Below, piece by piece: positions 8,856 through 17,383 of a stretch of DNA of 42,324 bases. This DNA comes from Bacteroidales bacterium. Lineage in GTDB: Bacteria; Bacteroidota; Bacteroidia; Bacteroidales; FEN-979. How positions within the stretch are numbered: the first letter of the stretch is position 1; each line of letters begins with the position of its first letter. The stretch is from NCBI GenBank assembly GCA_030681475.1, contig JAUXWT010000039.1, positions 1-42,324 on the forward strand, read 5' to 3'. The notes below the pieces were generated by a model. The model saw only the letters and a list, made by a program, of their open reading frames with translations. It was not told where the DNA came from and ran no database searches. A program made the translations under genes and the position numbers.

Positions 8856-10703
8856 ATGCGTGGTCTTTCACTTTTTCTGCTTGTTCTGATTCCATTCCGG
8901 ATTTTTTCACAGCAAATAACCCTTGACCGTGTTGAACCCCCTTATTGGTGGACAGGTTTTAAACACAACAACCTGCAATTGATGGTTTATGGTAAAAATA
9001 TTGGATCCACAACCGTATCGCTTGACTATCCCGGTTTAGTCCTGAGAAAAGTTCACAAGGTTGAAAACCCAAATTACCTGTTTCTTGATCTGACCATAAA
9101 CAAGGCTATCCGGCCAGGCGTTGCCACGATTGGCTTCAAACTCAGGGATAAAGTAGTTGGCGCCTGCCATTATGAATTGAAGGAACGAAAAATCAATTCG
9201 GCCCGGCGAAAAGGTTTCAGTGCTAAAGATGTAATTTACCTGCTGATGCCCGATCGTTTTGCCAATGGAGATACCTCCAACGACGTGTCTGCAGGAATGA
9301 TCGAACCGGTTGACCGGTCAAACAAGGATGGCCGGCATGGTGGTGACCTGAAAGGTATCCGCGACCACCTGGACTATCTCCGGGATTTAGGAATAACAGC
9401 CTTATGGATCAATCCCTTGCTGGAAAACAATATGACCAGGTACTCCTATCATGGTTATTCCACCACAGATTATTACAGGATCGATCCACGGTTCGGAACC
9501 AATGAAGATTATGTTAAGCTCAGCGATGAACTTCATCAGCGGGGAATCAAATTGATCATGGACATGATCTTCAACCATTGCGGCAGCAACCACTGGTGGA
9601 TGAATGACCTGCCTACAAAAGATTGGGTGAATCAATGGCCGGAATTTACACGCACAAACTACCGGGCAGGAACATATAATGACCCTTATGCATCGAGAGC
9701 CGACAGCAACAAATTCCTTAAGGGTTGGTTCGACATCACCATGCCCGATCTGAACCAGACCAACCCGTATGTCAGGAACTACCTTATCCAGAACAGCATC
9801 TGGTGGGTTGAATTCGCAGGACTTGATGGTATCAGGCAAGACACGCATCCATACGCCTTTAAGGAGATGATGTCGGACTGGGGAAAACGCATGCTGGAAG
9901 AATATCCTGACTTCAATTTTGTCGGGGAATGCTGGCTGAATAACCCGGCATCTGTGGCATACTGGCAAAAAGGTTCGAAAAACAAGGACGGTTACGACTC
10001 CTGGCTTCCCAGTGTTTTTGACTTTCCGTTATACGATGCGCTTAATAAATCCTTTAATGAAGCCGAAGGCTGGAATACGGGGATTATCAGGCTCTTTGAA
10101 GTACTGGCCCAGGATTTTTCATACCCGGACCCTGAAAACATTGTGGTTTTCGCCGACAACCATGATGTAAACCGTTACCTGGATTCACAAGGTGATGATG
10201 TTCGAAAACTTAAAATGGCCATGGCATACGTACTTACCATCAGGGGCATTCCGCAAATCTATTATGGAACGGAGATCCTGATGACGACAGGAGCGGATAA
10301 ATCAGGGGACGGCCCAAAAAGGAAGGATTTTCCCGGGGGATGGCCCGGCGACCTGCGGGATGCCTTTACAGAGCAGGGACGAACCACCGCAGAAACAGAT
10401 ATGTTCAACTACCTCAGGAAAATATTACACTGGCGAAATTCAGCAGAAGCAATTCATACGGGCAAATTCAAACATTTCATCCCGGAAGATGGCATTTATA
10501 TATACTTCAGGTACAATTCACAAAGTACGGTGATGGTCATTATGAACAACAATGAAGAAACAAAAACCATTGAGACCAGACGTTACAAAGAGTTTCTCGA
10601 TAAACACAATTCAGGCATAGAGATCATCTCGGGAAGTATCTTAAATGATCTGTCCAAACTTACTATTCCAGGAAAATCAGCAGAGATCATCGAACTCAGG
10701 TAG
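8856..10703 (+). CDS. susA: SusA-like periplasmic neopullulanase/cyclomaltodextrinase (GH13)
   Basis: A 615-residue exported GH13 enzyme. A signal peptide covers about 1-19 (ending FSQQ). An N-terminal cyclomaltodextrinase-type beta domain lies at about 20-110, starting with a Val-Glu-Pro-Pro-x-Trp-Trp motif near residue 26. The barrel begins at YLLMPDRFANGD. Conserved GH13 sites are DMIFNH at 236-241, GIRQDT at 325-330 (nucleophile Asp329), VGECW with Glu358, and DNHD at 434-437 (Asp437). The domain order and length resemble Bacteroides SusA, which cleaves imported maltooligosaccharides and pullulan in the periplasm. It is 12 bp after malQ. Exact product specificity cannot be read from the sequence. 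Confidence 0.9.
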   Translation: MRGLSLFLLVLIPFRIFSQQITLDRVEPPYWWTGFKHNNLQLMVYGKNIGSTTVSLDYPGLVLRKVHKVENPNYLFLDLTINKAIRPGVATIGFKLRDKVVGACHYELKERKINSARRKGFSAKDVIYLLMPDRFANGDTSNDVSAGMIEPVDRSNKDGRHGGDLKGIRDHLDYLRDLGITALWINPLLENNMTRYSYHGYSTTDYYRIDPRFGTNEDYVKLSDELHQRGIKLIMDMIFNHCGSNHWWMNDLPTKDWVNQWPEFTRTNYRAGTYNDPYASRADSNKFLKGWFDITMPDLNQTNPYVRNYLIQNSIWWVEFAGLDGIRQDTHPYAFKEMMSDWGKRMLEEYPDFNFVGECWLNNPASVAYWQKGSKNKDGYDSWLPSVFDFPLYDALNKSFNEAEGWNTGIIRLFEVLAQDFSYPDPENIVVFADNHDVNRYLDSQGDDVRKLKMAMAYVLTIRGIPQIYYGTEILMTTGADKSGDGPKRKDFPGGWPGDLRDAFTEQGRTTAETDMFNYLRKILHWRNSAEAIHTGKFKHFIPEDGIYIYFRYNSQSTVMVIMNNNEETKTIETRRYKEFLDKHNSGIEIISGSILNDLSKLTIPGKSAEIIELR

Positions 10704-10721
10704 CGAGGTGGCGAGGTAGCG
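10698..10721. repeat. Three-copy 8-bp tandem repeat spanning a stop codon
   Basis: Units AGGTAGCG, AGGTGGCG and AGGTAGCG start at 10698, 10706 and 10714. The first unit contains the TAG stop codon of the SusA-like gene (10701-10703). The rest of the 58-bp spacer is A-rich and shows no clear promoter box. Confidence 0.7.
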
Positions 10722-10761
10722 AAATAAAAATAAAATCTTCCAGTTGTAAATACTTTCACAG

Positions 10762-12054
10762 ATGTTAAGAATCCAAAAAAGCCTCTCGAACGTTTTTTAT
10801 ATCATTCTTGGTCTGCCCAGCACTGCCATGGGTTTCGCCCTTTCCATCCAGATAGCTGTTTTAAGCTGGATCCTGCGCACAAAATACAACCTGGAGATTG
10901 ATCAGATCGGCATTGTATGGGCGGCCGGTCCCATCGCAGGCATCCTTGGGCAACCCATTATCGGATTGATCAGCGACAAGGCGTGGTTTTGGGGAGGCAG
11001 GAGAAAACCATTCATTATTATTGGCGGTGTTTTAGCTGCTTTGATGATCTTTGCTTTGCCTAACATCGACAAGATCAGCAACTTCTTCGGCATAGCCAGC
11101 ATCATGGCTGTTGCCATCACGGTAGCCCTCACCCTCGACCTGGCCATCAACATCAGTTTCAACCCTACGCGGTCGATCATTGCTGATGTGACCCCTGAAG
11201 GTCAGCCACGTACGAAAGGTTATACCTGGATGCAATCCATATCAAACCTGTTCGGCAGTGGCGCGTACCTGATGGGTGCATTGATCGGTAATTATTTCCT
11301 GATCTATGCAGGCGTTGCGATCGTCCTCGTTTTCTCCATTGGCCCCCTGCTGTTCATCGAAGAGCCAAGAGAACTGGACATAACGGAAAAGGATGAAGAG
11401 GCTGATGGCGTTTTAAATCCAGGGGCCAATACTGAAAAACATTCGCCACCGGCCACGCAATGGGGAGAGCTCATGAAACTTTTTGTTGCACACGGGTTTT
11501 CGTGGCTGGGGATCCAGACCATGTTCGTTTACATGTTTGCATTCCTTGAGCAAAAACTGCCTGCGGTCCATGACATGCCGGTGGCAGACCGAAATTCCCG
11601 GCTTGGCCAGATGATCGGATGGTCGTTCTTTATCCTTAACGCGGTCGGGGCGATCTGGCCCGCATTCCTGCTTGAGCCGATGAGTAAAAAACTCGGGCGG
11701 GTGAAAACCCATTCCCTGATGGTGGGCTCCATGGCCCTCGGGTATTTCGGCATTGTATTTTTCGCATCCTCGGCTATCATGTTATACTCCATGATGTGCA
11801 TCCTTACACTCGGATGGGCTGCCGTAGTGAGCCTGCCGTTTGCCATCATGTCCGAGAAGGTGGATAAAAACCGGATGGGGTTCTTCATGGGGATCTTCAA
11901 CCTGTCGGTCGTATTGCCACAACTTGTGGCCAGTTCGCTGGTAGGGACCATTATAAAAAATGCAAACGACAAAGGGATCACCTTCATTATCAGTGGTGTT
12001 TCGCTGGCAATTTCTGCCGCGCTCTGGTTGTTTGTTTCTGACAAAAAAAAGTGA
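10762..12054 (+). CDS. MFS sugar transporter, SLC45/sucrose-carrier type (second copy)
   Basis: A 430-residue carrier with about 12 membrane segments, related to the protein encoded at 5967 but clearly divergent. The loop after helix 2 reads GLISDKAWFWGGRRKP and helix 4 contains LDLAINISFNPTRSIIAD, matching the SLC45-like signatures. A longer, charged central loop (about residues 196-230) separates the two halves. It begins 58 bp after the SusA-like gene, and its stop codon overlaps the only upstream in-frame GTG of the next gene. Probably a second maltose or maltodextrin importer in the inner membrane. Two such carriers in one operon may differ in preferred oligosaccharide length; this is inference. 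Confidence 0.85.
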   Translation: MLRIQKSLSNVFYIILGLPSTAMGFALSIQIAVLSWILRTKYNLEIDQIGIVWAAGPIAGILGQPIIGLISDKAWFWGGRRKPFIIIGGVLAALMIFALPNIDKISNFFGIASIMAVAITVALTLDLAINISFNPTRSIIADVTPEGQPRTKGYTWMQSISNLFGSGAYLMGALIGNYFLIYAGVAIVLVFSIGPLLFIEEPRELDITEKDEEADGVLNPGANTEKHSPPATQWGELMKLFVAHGFSWLGIQTMFVYMFAFLEQKLPAVHDMPVADRNSRLGQMIGWSFFILNAVGAIWPAFLLEPMSKKLGRVKTHSLMVGSMALGYFGIVFFASSAIMLYSMMCILTLGWAAVVSLPFAIMSEKVDKNRMGFFMGIFNLSVVLPQLVASSLVGTIIKNANDKGITFIISGVSLAISAALWLFVSDKKK

Positions 12055-12059
12055 TCAAA

Positions 12060-13220
12060 ATGATGGGTATGAACAGCTTAAGAACATTGATCATCGTGTT
12101 GTCTCTTGGTTTAGGGATCCAGGTGACTGGCCAGAACTTCAAACAATTTATCAGCCGTTTGAATTCATTGCCGGAAGCACAACGGCAGGCGGTGGCTGAC
12201 AGTTTGATGAAGGCAGCCCAAACCATTCCACTGATTGAAAATGACACAACAGTTCACTTTTTATATAACGGTGACGGAAAATCAGTTGAATTGGCAGGAG
12301 ATTTCACAGGATGGAAGTCCGGCATCCGGATGAATCACATCAGCGGATGTAATTTCAGGTATTATACCGCCACGTATGAAGCCGATGCGCGTCTCGAATA
12401 TCAATTCGTGATCAATTCCACCGATTGGATCCTTGATCCTTCAAACCCCAACAAATTCAAGGGCGGGCTTGGACAAAATTCGGAATTCAGGATGCCGGGT
12501 TATCGTGTTCCGCCTGAAATATCTTTTTACCCCGTCATTCCTCACGGCATGATCAGGGATACCACCATATACAGTACCGTACTGAACAACGACAGGGAGA
12601 TCTTGATCTATCTTCCGCCCGGATACCCCGCAGAAGGTACCTCCTACCCGGTCATCCTGTTTCACGACGGAATTGAATATATCCGATTATTCAATGCCGG
12701 AAACGTTCTGGATTACCTCATCGCCAAACAAATGATGTCACCTGTGATTGCCGTATTTGTGCCACCGGTTGACCGCGAGGCGGAATTCTCCGGCAACAAA
12801 ATCGATAGCTACACCCAATTCATTACCGGCGAGATGATGCCTTTGATCGACTCGCTGTACCCTACCAGCCGCGATCCCTCTGACCGGGCCATGGCGGGAA
12901 TTTCCAACGGGGGCAACATTTCGCTCTATATCGGCATGAAACACCCTGAAGTATTCGGAAAAATATCCGCACAATCAAGCAATATTCAAACAGTAATCAG
13001 CCGGACATTCTCGACCGGGAAAATGCTTGACCTCGAACTATATCTCGATATCGGCGCCTATGACCTTGATCCGCTGATGCCTATGGTGCGTAACTTCCGT
13101 GATATATTGGCTGCCAGAGGTTACGAATACCAGTTCAATGAATGGCATGAAGGACACAGCTGGGGCAATTGGCAGTGTCATTTGCGTATGCCGCTGATAC
13201 AGTTTTTTCCGTACCGGTGA
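12060..13220 (+). CDS. Exported alpha/beta-hydrolase esterase with N-terminal CBM48-like domain
   Basis: A 386-residue exported protein (ATG at 12060; ATGs at 12063 and 12069 are alternatives). A signal peptide covers about 1-24 (ending VTGQ). Residues about 62-145 form a CBM48-like glycogen-recognition domain (VELAGDFTGWK, YQFVIN, DPSNP). Residues about 165-386 are an esterase D/Fes-like alpha/beta hydrolase: ILIYLPPGY, GISNGG at 280-285 (nucleophile Ser282), and HEGHSW at 363-368 (His366); Asp330 or Asp335 may complete the triad. Relatives are annotated as enterochelin-esterase-like or CE1-like. With this fused domain in a starch operon it may remove acyl groups from alpha-glucans, but no substrate is proven. 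Starts 5 bp after the transporter stop. Confidence 0.82.
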   Translation: MMGMNSLRTLIIVLSLGLGIQVTGQNFKQFISRLNSLPEAQRQAVADSLMKAAQTIPLIENDTTVHFLYNGDGKSVELAGDFTGWKSGIRMNHISGCNFRYYTATYEADARLEYQFVINSTDWILDPSNPNKFKGGLGQNSEFRMPGYRVPPEISFYPVIPHGMIRDTTIYSTVLNNDREILIYLPPGYPAEGTSYPVILFHDGIEYIRLFNAGNVLDYLIAKQMMSPVIAVFVPPVDREAEFSGNKIDSYTQFITGEMMPLIDSLYPTSRDPSDRAMAGISNGGNISLYIGMKHPEVFGKISAQSSNIQTVISRTFSTGKMLDLELYLDIGAYDLDPLMPMVRNFRDILAARGYEYQFNEWHEGHSWGNWQCHLRMPLIQFFPYR

Positions 13221-13281
13221 AAACTTACCGGAAGAAAGGCCTTTATCGGCAACAATGAAGTATTAAAGCAAAATTAAAAAC

Positions 13282-15666
13282 ATGAAAATCATACACTTGC
13301 CTTTTATCGCTGCCAGCTTCACCGTGGCGCTCTGGAGCTGTTCCTCAAACAATGACATTTCCGTGGCGAAAGAGCCCCAGATGATCAAACTTTCAGCCCC
13401 CATTCTGGTCGATGCCGATTCAACCGTGATCATGCTGGCCGATTACCTGGTGAATCCAAAACAGATCGATTCACTTGAACTTGACAAATCGCTGACCGCG
13501 ACGATTTCTGCAGATTCGACACAAATGGTGATCAAACCGGCCGCAAGGGATTTCCCAAAACTTTCTGTTTTGAAACTTTGGTCGGAAGGTTACTCTTATT
13601 CATTGATGCTGAAAAAATCGAACAGACTGAAATTCCGTTTTACCTTTGATCCGAAGAATAAAAAATACAAACATGTGCAGATCAAGGGCCAGATGAACGA
13701 ATGGAACGCCGCATCGGGATATCTTTTTGAAAAAGACGGCAAATGGCACATCGACTTCCATCTCTATCCTGGTAAGTATCAATATAAATTACTGATCGAC
13801 GGAAATGAGATCTCCGATCCTGCCAATACCGATTCGGTCAGCAATGGCTTGGGCGGATTTAATTCGCTGCTGACCCTCGGAAATCTCAACCAGTCGGGGC
13901 TGCCAGACTTATATACCTCTTCTGCCGAAGGAAGGAAGATCGTGATCGGTCTGAATAACAACGCCGACTCCATTTTTGTCTTCTGGCAGAACTATCTGCT
14001 TGAAAAAAAATTCTGGAAAAGGGACAGTAACGGCATCGTCATTGAGATTCCGCGAAAAGCCAGGGAATTCGGGCGAAGTTTTATACGGGTTTGGGCCTTT
14101 AACAAATCAGGTATATCAAACGAGGTACTTGTACCATTGGAAAAGGGGAAAATTCTTTCCGATCCTAAAAATCTTAGCCGAACTGACCGTGAGGCGATAG
14201 TGATGTATTTCCTGATGGTCGACCGCTTTAAAAACGGAAACCCGGAGAATGATTCTGCTGTCAATGACAAGGAGATTGACCCCAAGGTGAATTACATGGG
14301 CGGGGACCTCGCAGGGATCGCAAGGGAAATCAAAGATGGTTATTTTACCAATCTTGGGATCAATACTTTATGGATATCGCCCGTCACTCAAAATCCTTAT
14401 ATCGGGTATGTTGAATATCCTGCCCCACACCGCAAATTCTCAGGCTATCACGGGTACTGGCCAATTACCCTCACCACGGTGGATACCCGCTTCGGCAATG
14501 GTGATGAACTCAACAGGCTGGTCAATGAAGCCCACAGCAACAACCTCAACGTTATCCTCGATTTTGTGTCGCACCATGTTCACCAGGAATACGCTGCGCT
14601 GAAAGCTCATCCCGAATGGATTACTCAGGTTGACCTCCCCGGGAAGAGGAAAAACATCCGGATGTGGGATGAACAGCGTCTAACAACCTGGTTTGATGTA
14701 TTCCTTCCCACGTTCGACCTCGCCAACCCTGAAGTAGCCGATATGGTATCCGACTCGGCAGCTTTCTGGATCAAAGAGTACAACCTCGACGGTTTCCGCC
14801 ATGATGCGGCCAAACATGTGCCTGAAAATTACTGGAGGATGCTGACCCGAAAACTCGATCAGCAAGTGGTGATTCCTGAGCAGAGAGCTGTTTTCCAGAT
14901 CGGCGAAACTTTTGGGAGCCGTGAACTTATCGGAAGTTATATCAATCCGGGCATGCTGGATGCCCAGTTCGACTTTAACCTTTACTGGGATGCCAAATCA
15001 GCCTTTGCCATGGATAATTTTTCGTTCCGCGACCTCAACTACTCATTGCAGCAAAGTTTCAGCTACTACGGAGATCATCATCTTATGGGCAACATCACAG
15101 GAAACCAGGATATGCCGCGGTTTATTTCCTATGCAAGTGGCGCGTTGAGTGTCAATGAGGATGCCACGGAGGCGGGGTGGAAGCGCGACATCCGGGTGAA
15201 AGATACGGCAGGGTATCAAAAACTCGCTTGTCTCCACGCGTTCAATATGACCATCCCCGGCATTCCGGTGATCTACTATGGGGATGAATTCGGCATGGCT
15301 GGCGCCGGCGACCCCGATAACCGCCGCATGATGAAATTCGACAGTCTCAATCAGCATGAGCAACATCTCAAGGAGATCACTTCAAAACTGGCCCATCTCA
15401 GGACTGCCAACCTGTCACTGGTATATGGGGATTTCAGTACACTGAAAGTCAACGACAAGACGTTTGTGTACCTGCGCTCCTATTTTGATAAAGCAGTGAT
15501 CGTGATTTTCAATAAAGACAGATCGGCGAGAAAAATCGAATTCGAAATCCCTGACCGTTTCAGCGAGAGCGTCTTCATGGCCCAATCCGGTAATAAATTC
15601 GTTAAGGACAAAGGAAAAGTAAGCCTTGATCTTCAGGGTAATTCATTTGAAATTCTATCAAATTAA
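13282..15666 (+). CDS. GH13 alpha-amylase-family lipoprotein with CBM48-like N-terminal domain
   Basis: A 794-residue lipoprotein: lipobox LWSC with Cys20. Residues 30-110 form a small beta domain; 115-200 form a CBM48-like fold (HVQIKGQMNEWN...YKLLIDGNEISDP), followed by another beta domain to about 300. The GH13 barrel begins at YFLMVDRFKNGN (309). DFVSHH is at 427-432, GFRHDAAKH at 504-512 (nucleophile Asp508), and GET at 541-543 (acid/base Glu542). The usual NHD motif is replaced by GNQD at 607-610, Asp610 being the third acid and Gln609 replacing His. Membrane-anchored in the periplasm or at the surface, it should cleave maltodextrins or starch. It lies 61 bp after the esterase. Confidence 0.88.
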   Translation: MKIIHLPFIAASFTVALWSCSSNNDISVAKEPQMIKLSAPILVDADSTVIMLADYLVNPKQIDSLELDKSLTATISADSTQMVIKPAARDFPKLSVLKLWSEGYSYSLMLKKSNRLKFRFTFDPKNKKYKHVQIKGQMNEWNAASGYLFEKDGKWHIDFHLYPGKYQYKLLIDGNEISDPANTDSVSNGLGGFNSLLTLGNLNQSGLPDLYTSSAEGRKIVIGLNNNADSIFVFWQNYLLEKKFWKRDSNGIVIEIPRKAREFGRSFIRVWAFNKSGISNEVLVPLEKGKILSDPKNLSRTDREAIVMYFLMVDRFKNGNPENDSAVNDKEIDPKVNYMGGDLAGIAREIKDGYFTNLGINTLWISPVTQNPYIGYVEYPAPHRKFSGYHGYWPITLTTVDTRFGNGDELNRLVNEAHSNNLNVILDFVSHHVHQEYAALKAHPEWITQVDLPGKRKNIRMWDEQRLTTWFDVFLPTFDLANPEVADMVSDSAAFWIKEYNLDGFRHDAAKHVPENYWRMLTRKLDQQVVIPEQRAVFQIGETFGSRELIGSYINPGMLDAQFDFNLYWDAKSAFAMDNFSFRDLNYSLQQSFSYYGDHHLMGNITGNQDMPRFISYASGALSVNEDATEAGWKRDIRVKDTAGYQKLACLHAFNMTIPGIPVIYYGDEFGMAGAGDPDNRRMMKFDSLNQHEQHLKEITSKLAHLRTANLSLVYGDFSTLKVNDKTFVYLRSYFDKAVIVIFNKDRSARKIEFEIPDRFSESVFMAQSGNKFVKDKGKVSLDLQGNSFEILSN

Positions 15667-15722
15667 CAACGCAGACCTGAATTATTAACTTCGTTGACAG
15701 TCCAGGTTGAAAAAATGAGGTT

Positions 15723-17081
15723 ATGAAAAAAGTATCATTTCTCATCGCCGTGTCAATCACAGCGATCTGCTCCTGCAACCGTCAACCGGTAACTGAAAAA
15801 GTTGATCCTTCCGCACATGTTACCTGGAGCAGGAACGCGACCATTTACGAAGTGAACATCCGGCAATACACACCACAAGGCACTTTCAAGGCCTTTGAGC
15901 AGGAATTGCCCCGATTGCAAAAAATGGGAGTCGACATCCTCTGGCTGATGCCAATCAACCCGCTGGGTGAGAAAAACCGGAAAGGAAGCCTTGGCAGCTA
16001 TTATTCCGTGAGTGATTACCTGTCAGTCAATCCGGAGTATGGAACGAAGCAGGATTTCGTTGATTTGGTTAAAAAAGCCCATGAACTCAGCATGAAAGTG
16101 ATCGTTGACTGGGTGGCTAACCACACTTCATGGGATAATGATCTGATCACCAAGCATCCTGAATGGTACAAGAAAGACTCGACCGGGAATATCGTCCCGC
16201 CTGTTACCGACTGGTCCGACGTTGCCGCGCTTGATTACAGTCAGCAGGATTTACGGGAATATATGACCGACGCGTTGCTCTACTGGATCAGGGAGGCCGA
16301 CATTGACGGGTATCGCTGCGATGTTGCGGGGATGATGCCGGTCTCTTTCTGGCATGAAGCGATCCCAAAATTGAAACAATACAAACCCGTTTTCATGCTG
16401 GCCGAAGACGCATCACCCAAAATGCACGATACCGGCTATTTCGATGCTACCTATTCATGGGATCTGTTTCACATGATGAATCAGATTGCACAAAAAAAGA
16501 AAACTGCAGATAAGATCGACTCCCTGTTTGCTGCTGAAAAAAAGAACTTTCCTGCAGATTCCTACCGGATGCTGTTTACTTCAAACCACGATGAAAACTC
16601 GTGGAATGGCACGGAATACGAACGATTGGGGGCCGGTGCACGCACATTTGCCGTCCTTACCTTCACCTTTCCGGGAATTCCGTTGGTTTACAGCGGACAG
16701 GAATCGGCGATGAACAAGCGGTTGCGTTTTTTCGACAAAGATACCATCTCATGGGGAAACTATCCGCTGGAATCCTTTTATACAACTCTGATGCAATTGA
16801 AGAAAAAGAACGACCTGATTGCAAGTGGTGATAGTGGTGGCCGGTTCATCAAGGTTGGTTCCAGTAATGATAAGTCGGTATATGCTTTCCTCCGGAAAAA
16901 GGGTATCAGGCAGATCTTTGTTATCCTCAATTTTTCCGACACCGATCAGACTGTGGTATTCAAGGGGAGTAATTTCACAGGCAAATACAGGGAACTGTTT
17001 ACAAGCCAGGAGAAAGAGTTTAGAGCCGGCGACAAAGTTGCGCTGTCTCGCTGGCAGTATCTTGTATATGAAAATGAATGA
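15723..17081 (+). CDS. GH13 alpha-amylase-family lipoprotein, compact form
   Basis: A 452-residue lipoprotein (ICSC, Cys18) consisting of little more than the GH13 catalytic domain and a short beta tail. The barrel begins at ATIYEVNIRQYTPQGTF (39-55). DWVANHTS is at 129-136, GYRCDVAG at 196-203 (nucleophile Asp200), AED at 227-229 (acid/base Glu228) and SNHDEN at 287-292 (Asp290). There is no extra N-terminal binding domain. Such compact lipoproteins usually act on maltooligosaccharides as alpha-amylase or oligosaccharide-trimming enzymes. It is the last gene of the plus-strand run, 56 bp after the preceding GH13 gene and about 245 bp before the hairpin terminator. Confidence 0.88.
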   Translation: MKKVSFLIAVSITAICSCNRQPVTEKVDPSAHVTWSRNATIYEVNIRQYTPQGTFKAFEQELPRLQKMGVDILWLMPINPLGEKNRKGSLGSYYSVSDYLSVNPEYGTKQDFVDLVKKAHELSMKVIVDWVANHTSWDNDLITKHPEWYKKDSTGNIVPPVTDWSDVAALDYSQQDLREYMTDALLYWIREADIDGYRCDVAGMMPVSFWHEAIPKLKQYKPVFMLAEDASPKMHDTGYFDATYSWDLFHMMNQIAQKKKTADKIDSLFAAEKKNFPADSYRMLFTSNHDENSWNGTEYERLGAGARTFAVLTFTFPGIPLVYSGQESAMNKRLRFFDKDTISWGNYPLESFYTTLMQLKKKNDLIASGDSGGRFIKVGSSNDKSVYAFLRKKGIRQIFVILNFSDTDQTVVFKGSNFTGKYRELFTSQEKEFRAGDKVALSRWQYLVYENE

Positions 17082-17326
17082 TTCGAGGGAAATTCGTGAC
17101 ATGTGACGCGTGACGCTTAACAGGAACTTCTTAACAACAATTTGTTAAAATTCAATTGTTAACGGTGATTGCCGCCATATCCCGTTAGGGATTTAATCTG
17201 GGTAGGGAATGATTGGAAGGATGATTAATTCGTCCCGTACGGGACGAGATTGAATGCGATAGACACAAGGGCTACGCATATCAGATGCCTAACGGCACAG
17301 AGCTAATATTTAGCGTCATGGGTAAA
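17082..17326. repeat. Intergenic region with palindromic repeat units
   Basis: No coding region is seen between the convergent GH13 and susE genes. The stretch 17095-17120 contains overlapping GTGAC repeats. Palindromes follow at 17179-17192 (ATCCC/GGGAT, loop GTTA), 17231-17246 (a perfect 16-bp palindrome centred on GTAC) and 17286-17297 (TGCC/GGCA, loop TAAC). Core sequences CCCGTTAGGG, CCCGTACGGG and CCTAACGG are variants of one theme, so this is probably a degraded dispersed palindromic element like that at 1-115. Confidence 0.5.
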
Positions 17327-17370
17327 AAAAACAAGAGGCTGTCATGAGTACGAGACAGCCTCTTGTTTTT
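17327..17370. terminator. Bidirectional rho-independent terminator
   Basis: A perfect 17-bp inverted repeat (left arm 17327-17343, right arm 17354-17370) with a 10-nt loop. The GC-rich core GAGGCTGTC is flanked by an A-run on the left and a T-run on the right, so it can end transcription from both convergent units: the GH13 operon (+) and susCDE (-). It ends 13 bp before the susE stop codon. Confidence 0.85.
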
Positions 17371-17383
17371 CAATTGAAGAATA

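Noticed and set aside
9402-9968. A 188-codon minus-strand frame inside the SusA-like gene
   Set aside because: It is opposite the conserved GH13 motifs and has no family resemblance; it is a by-product of codon use.
17231-17246. The perfect palindrome as a transcription factor operator
   Set aside because: It lies between two convergent genes, far from any start, beside similar palindromes; a repeat element is more likely.
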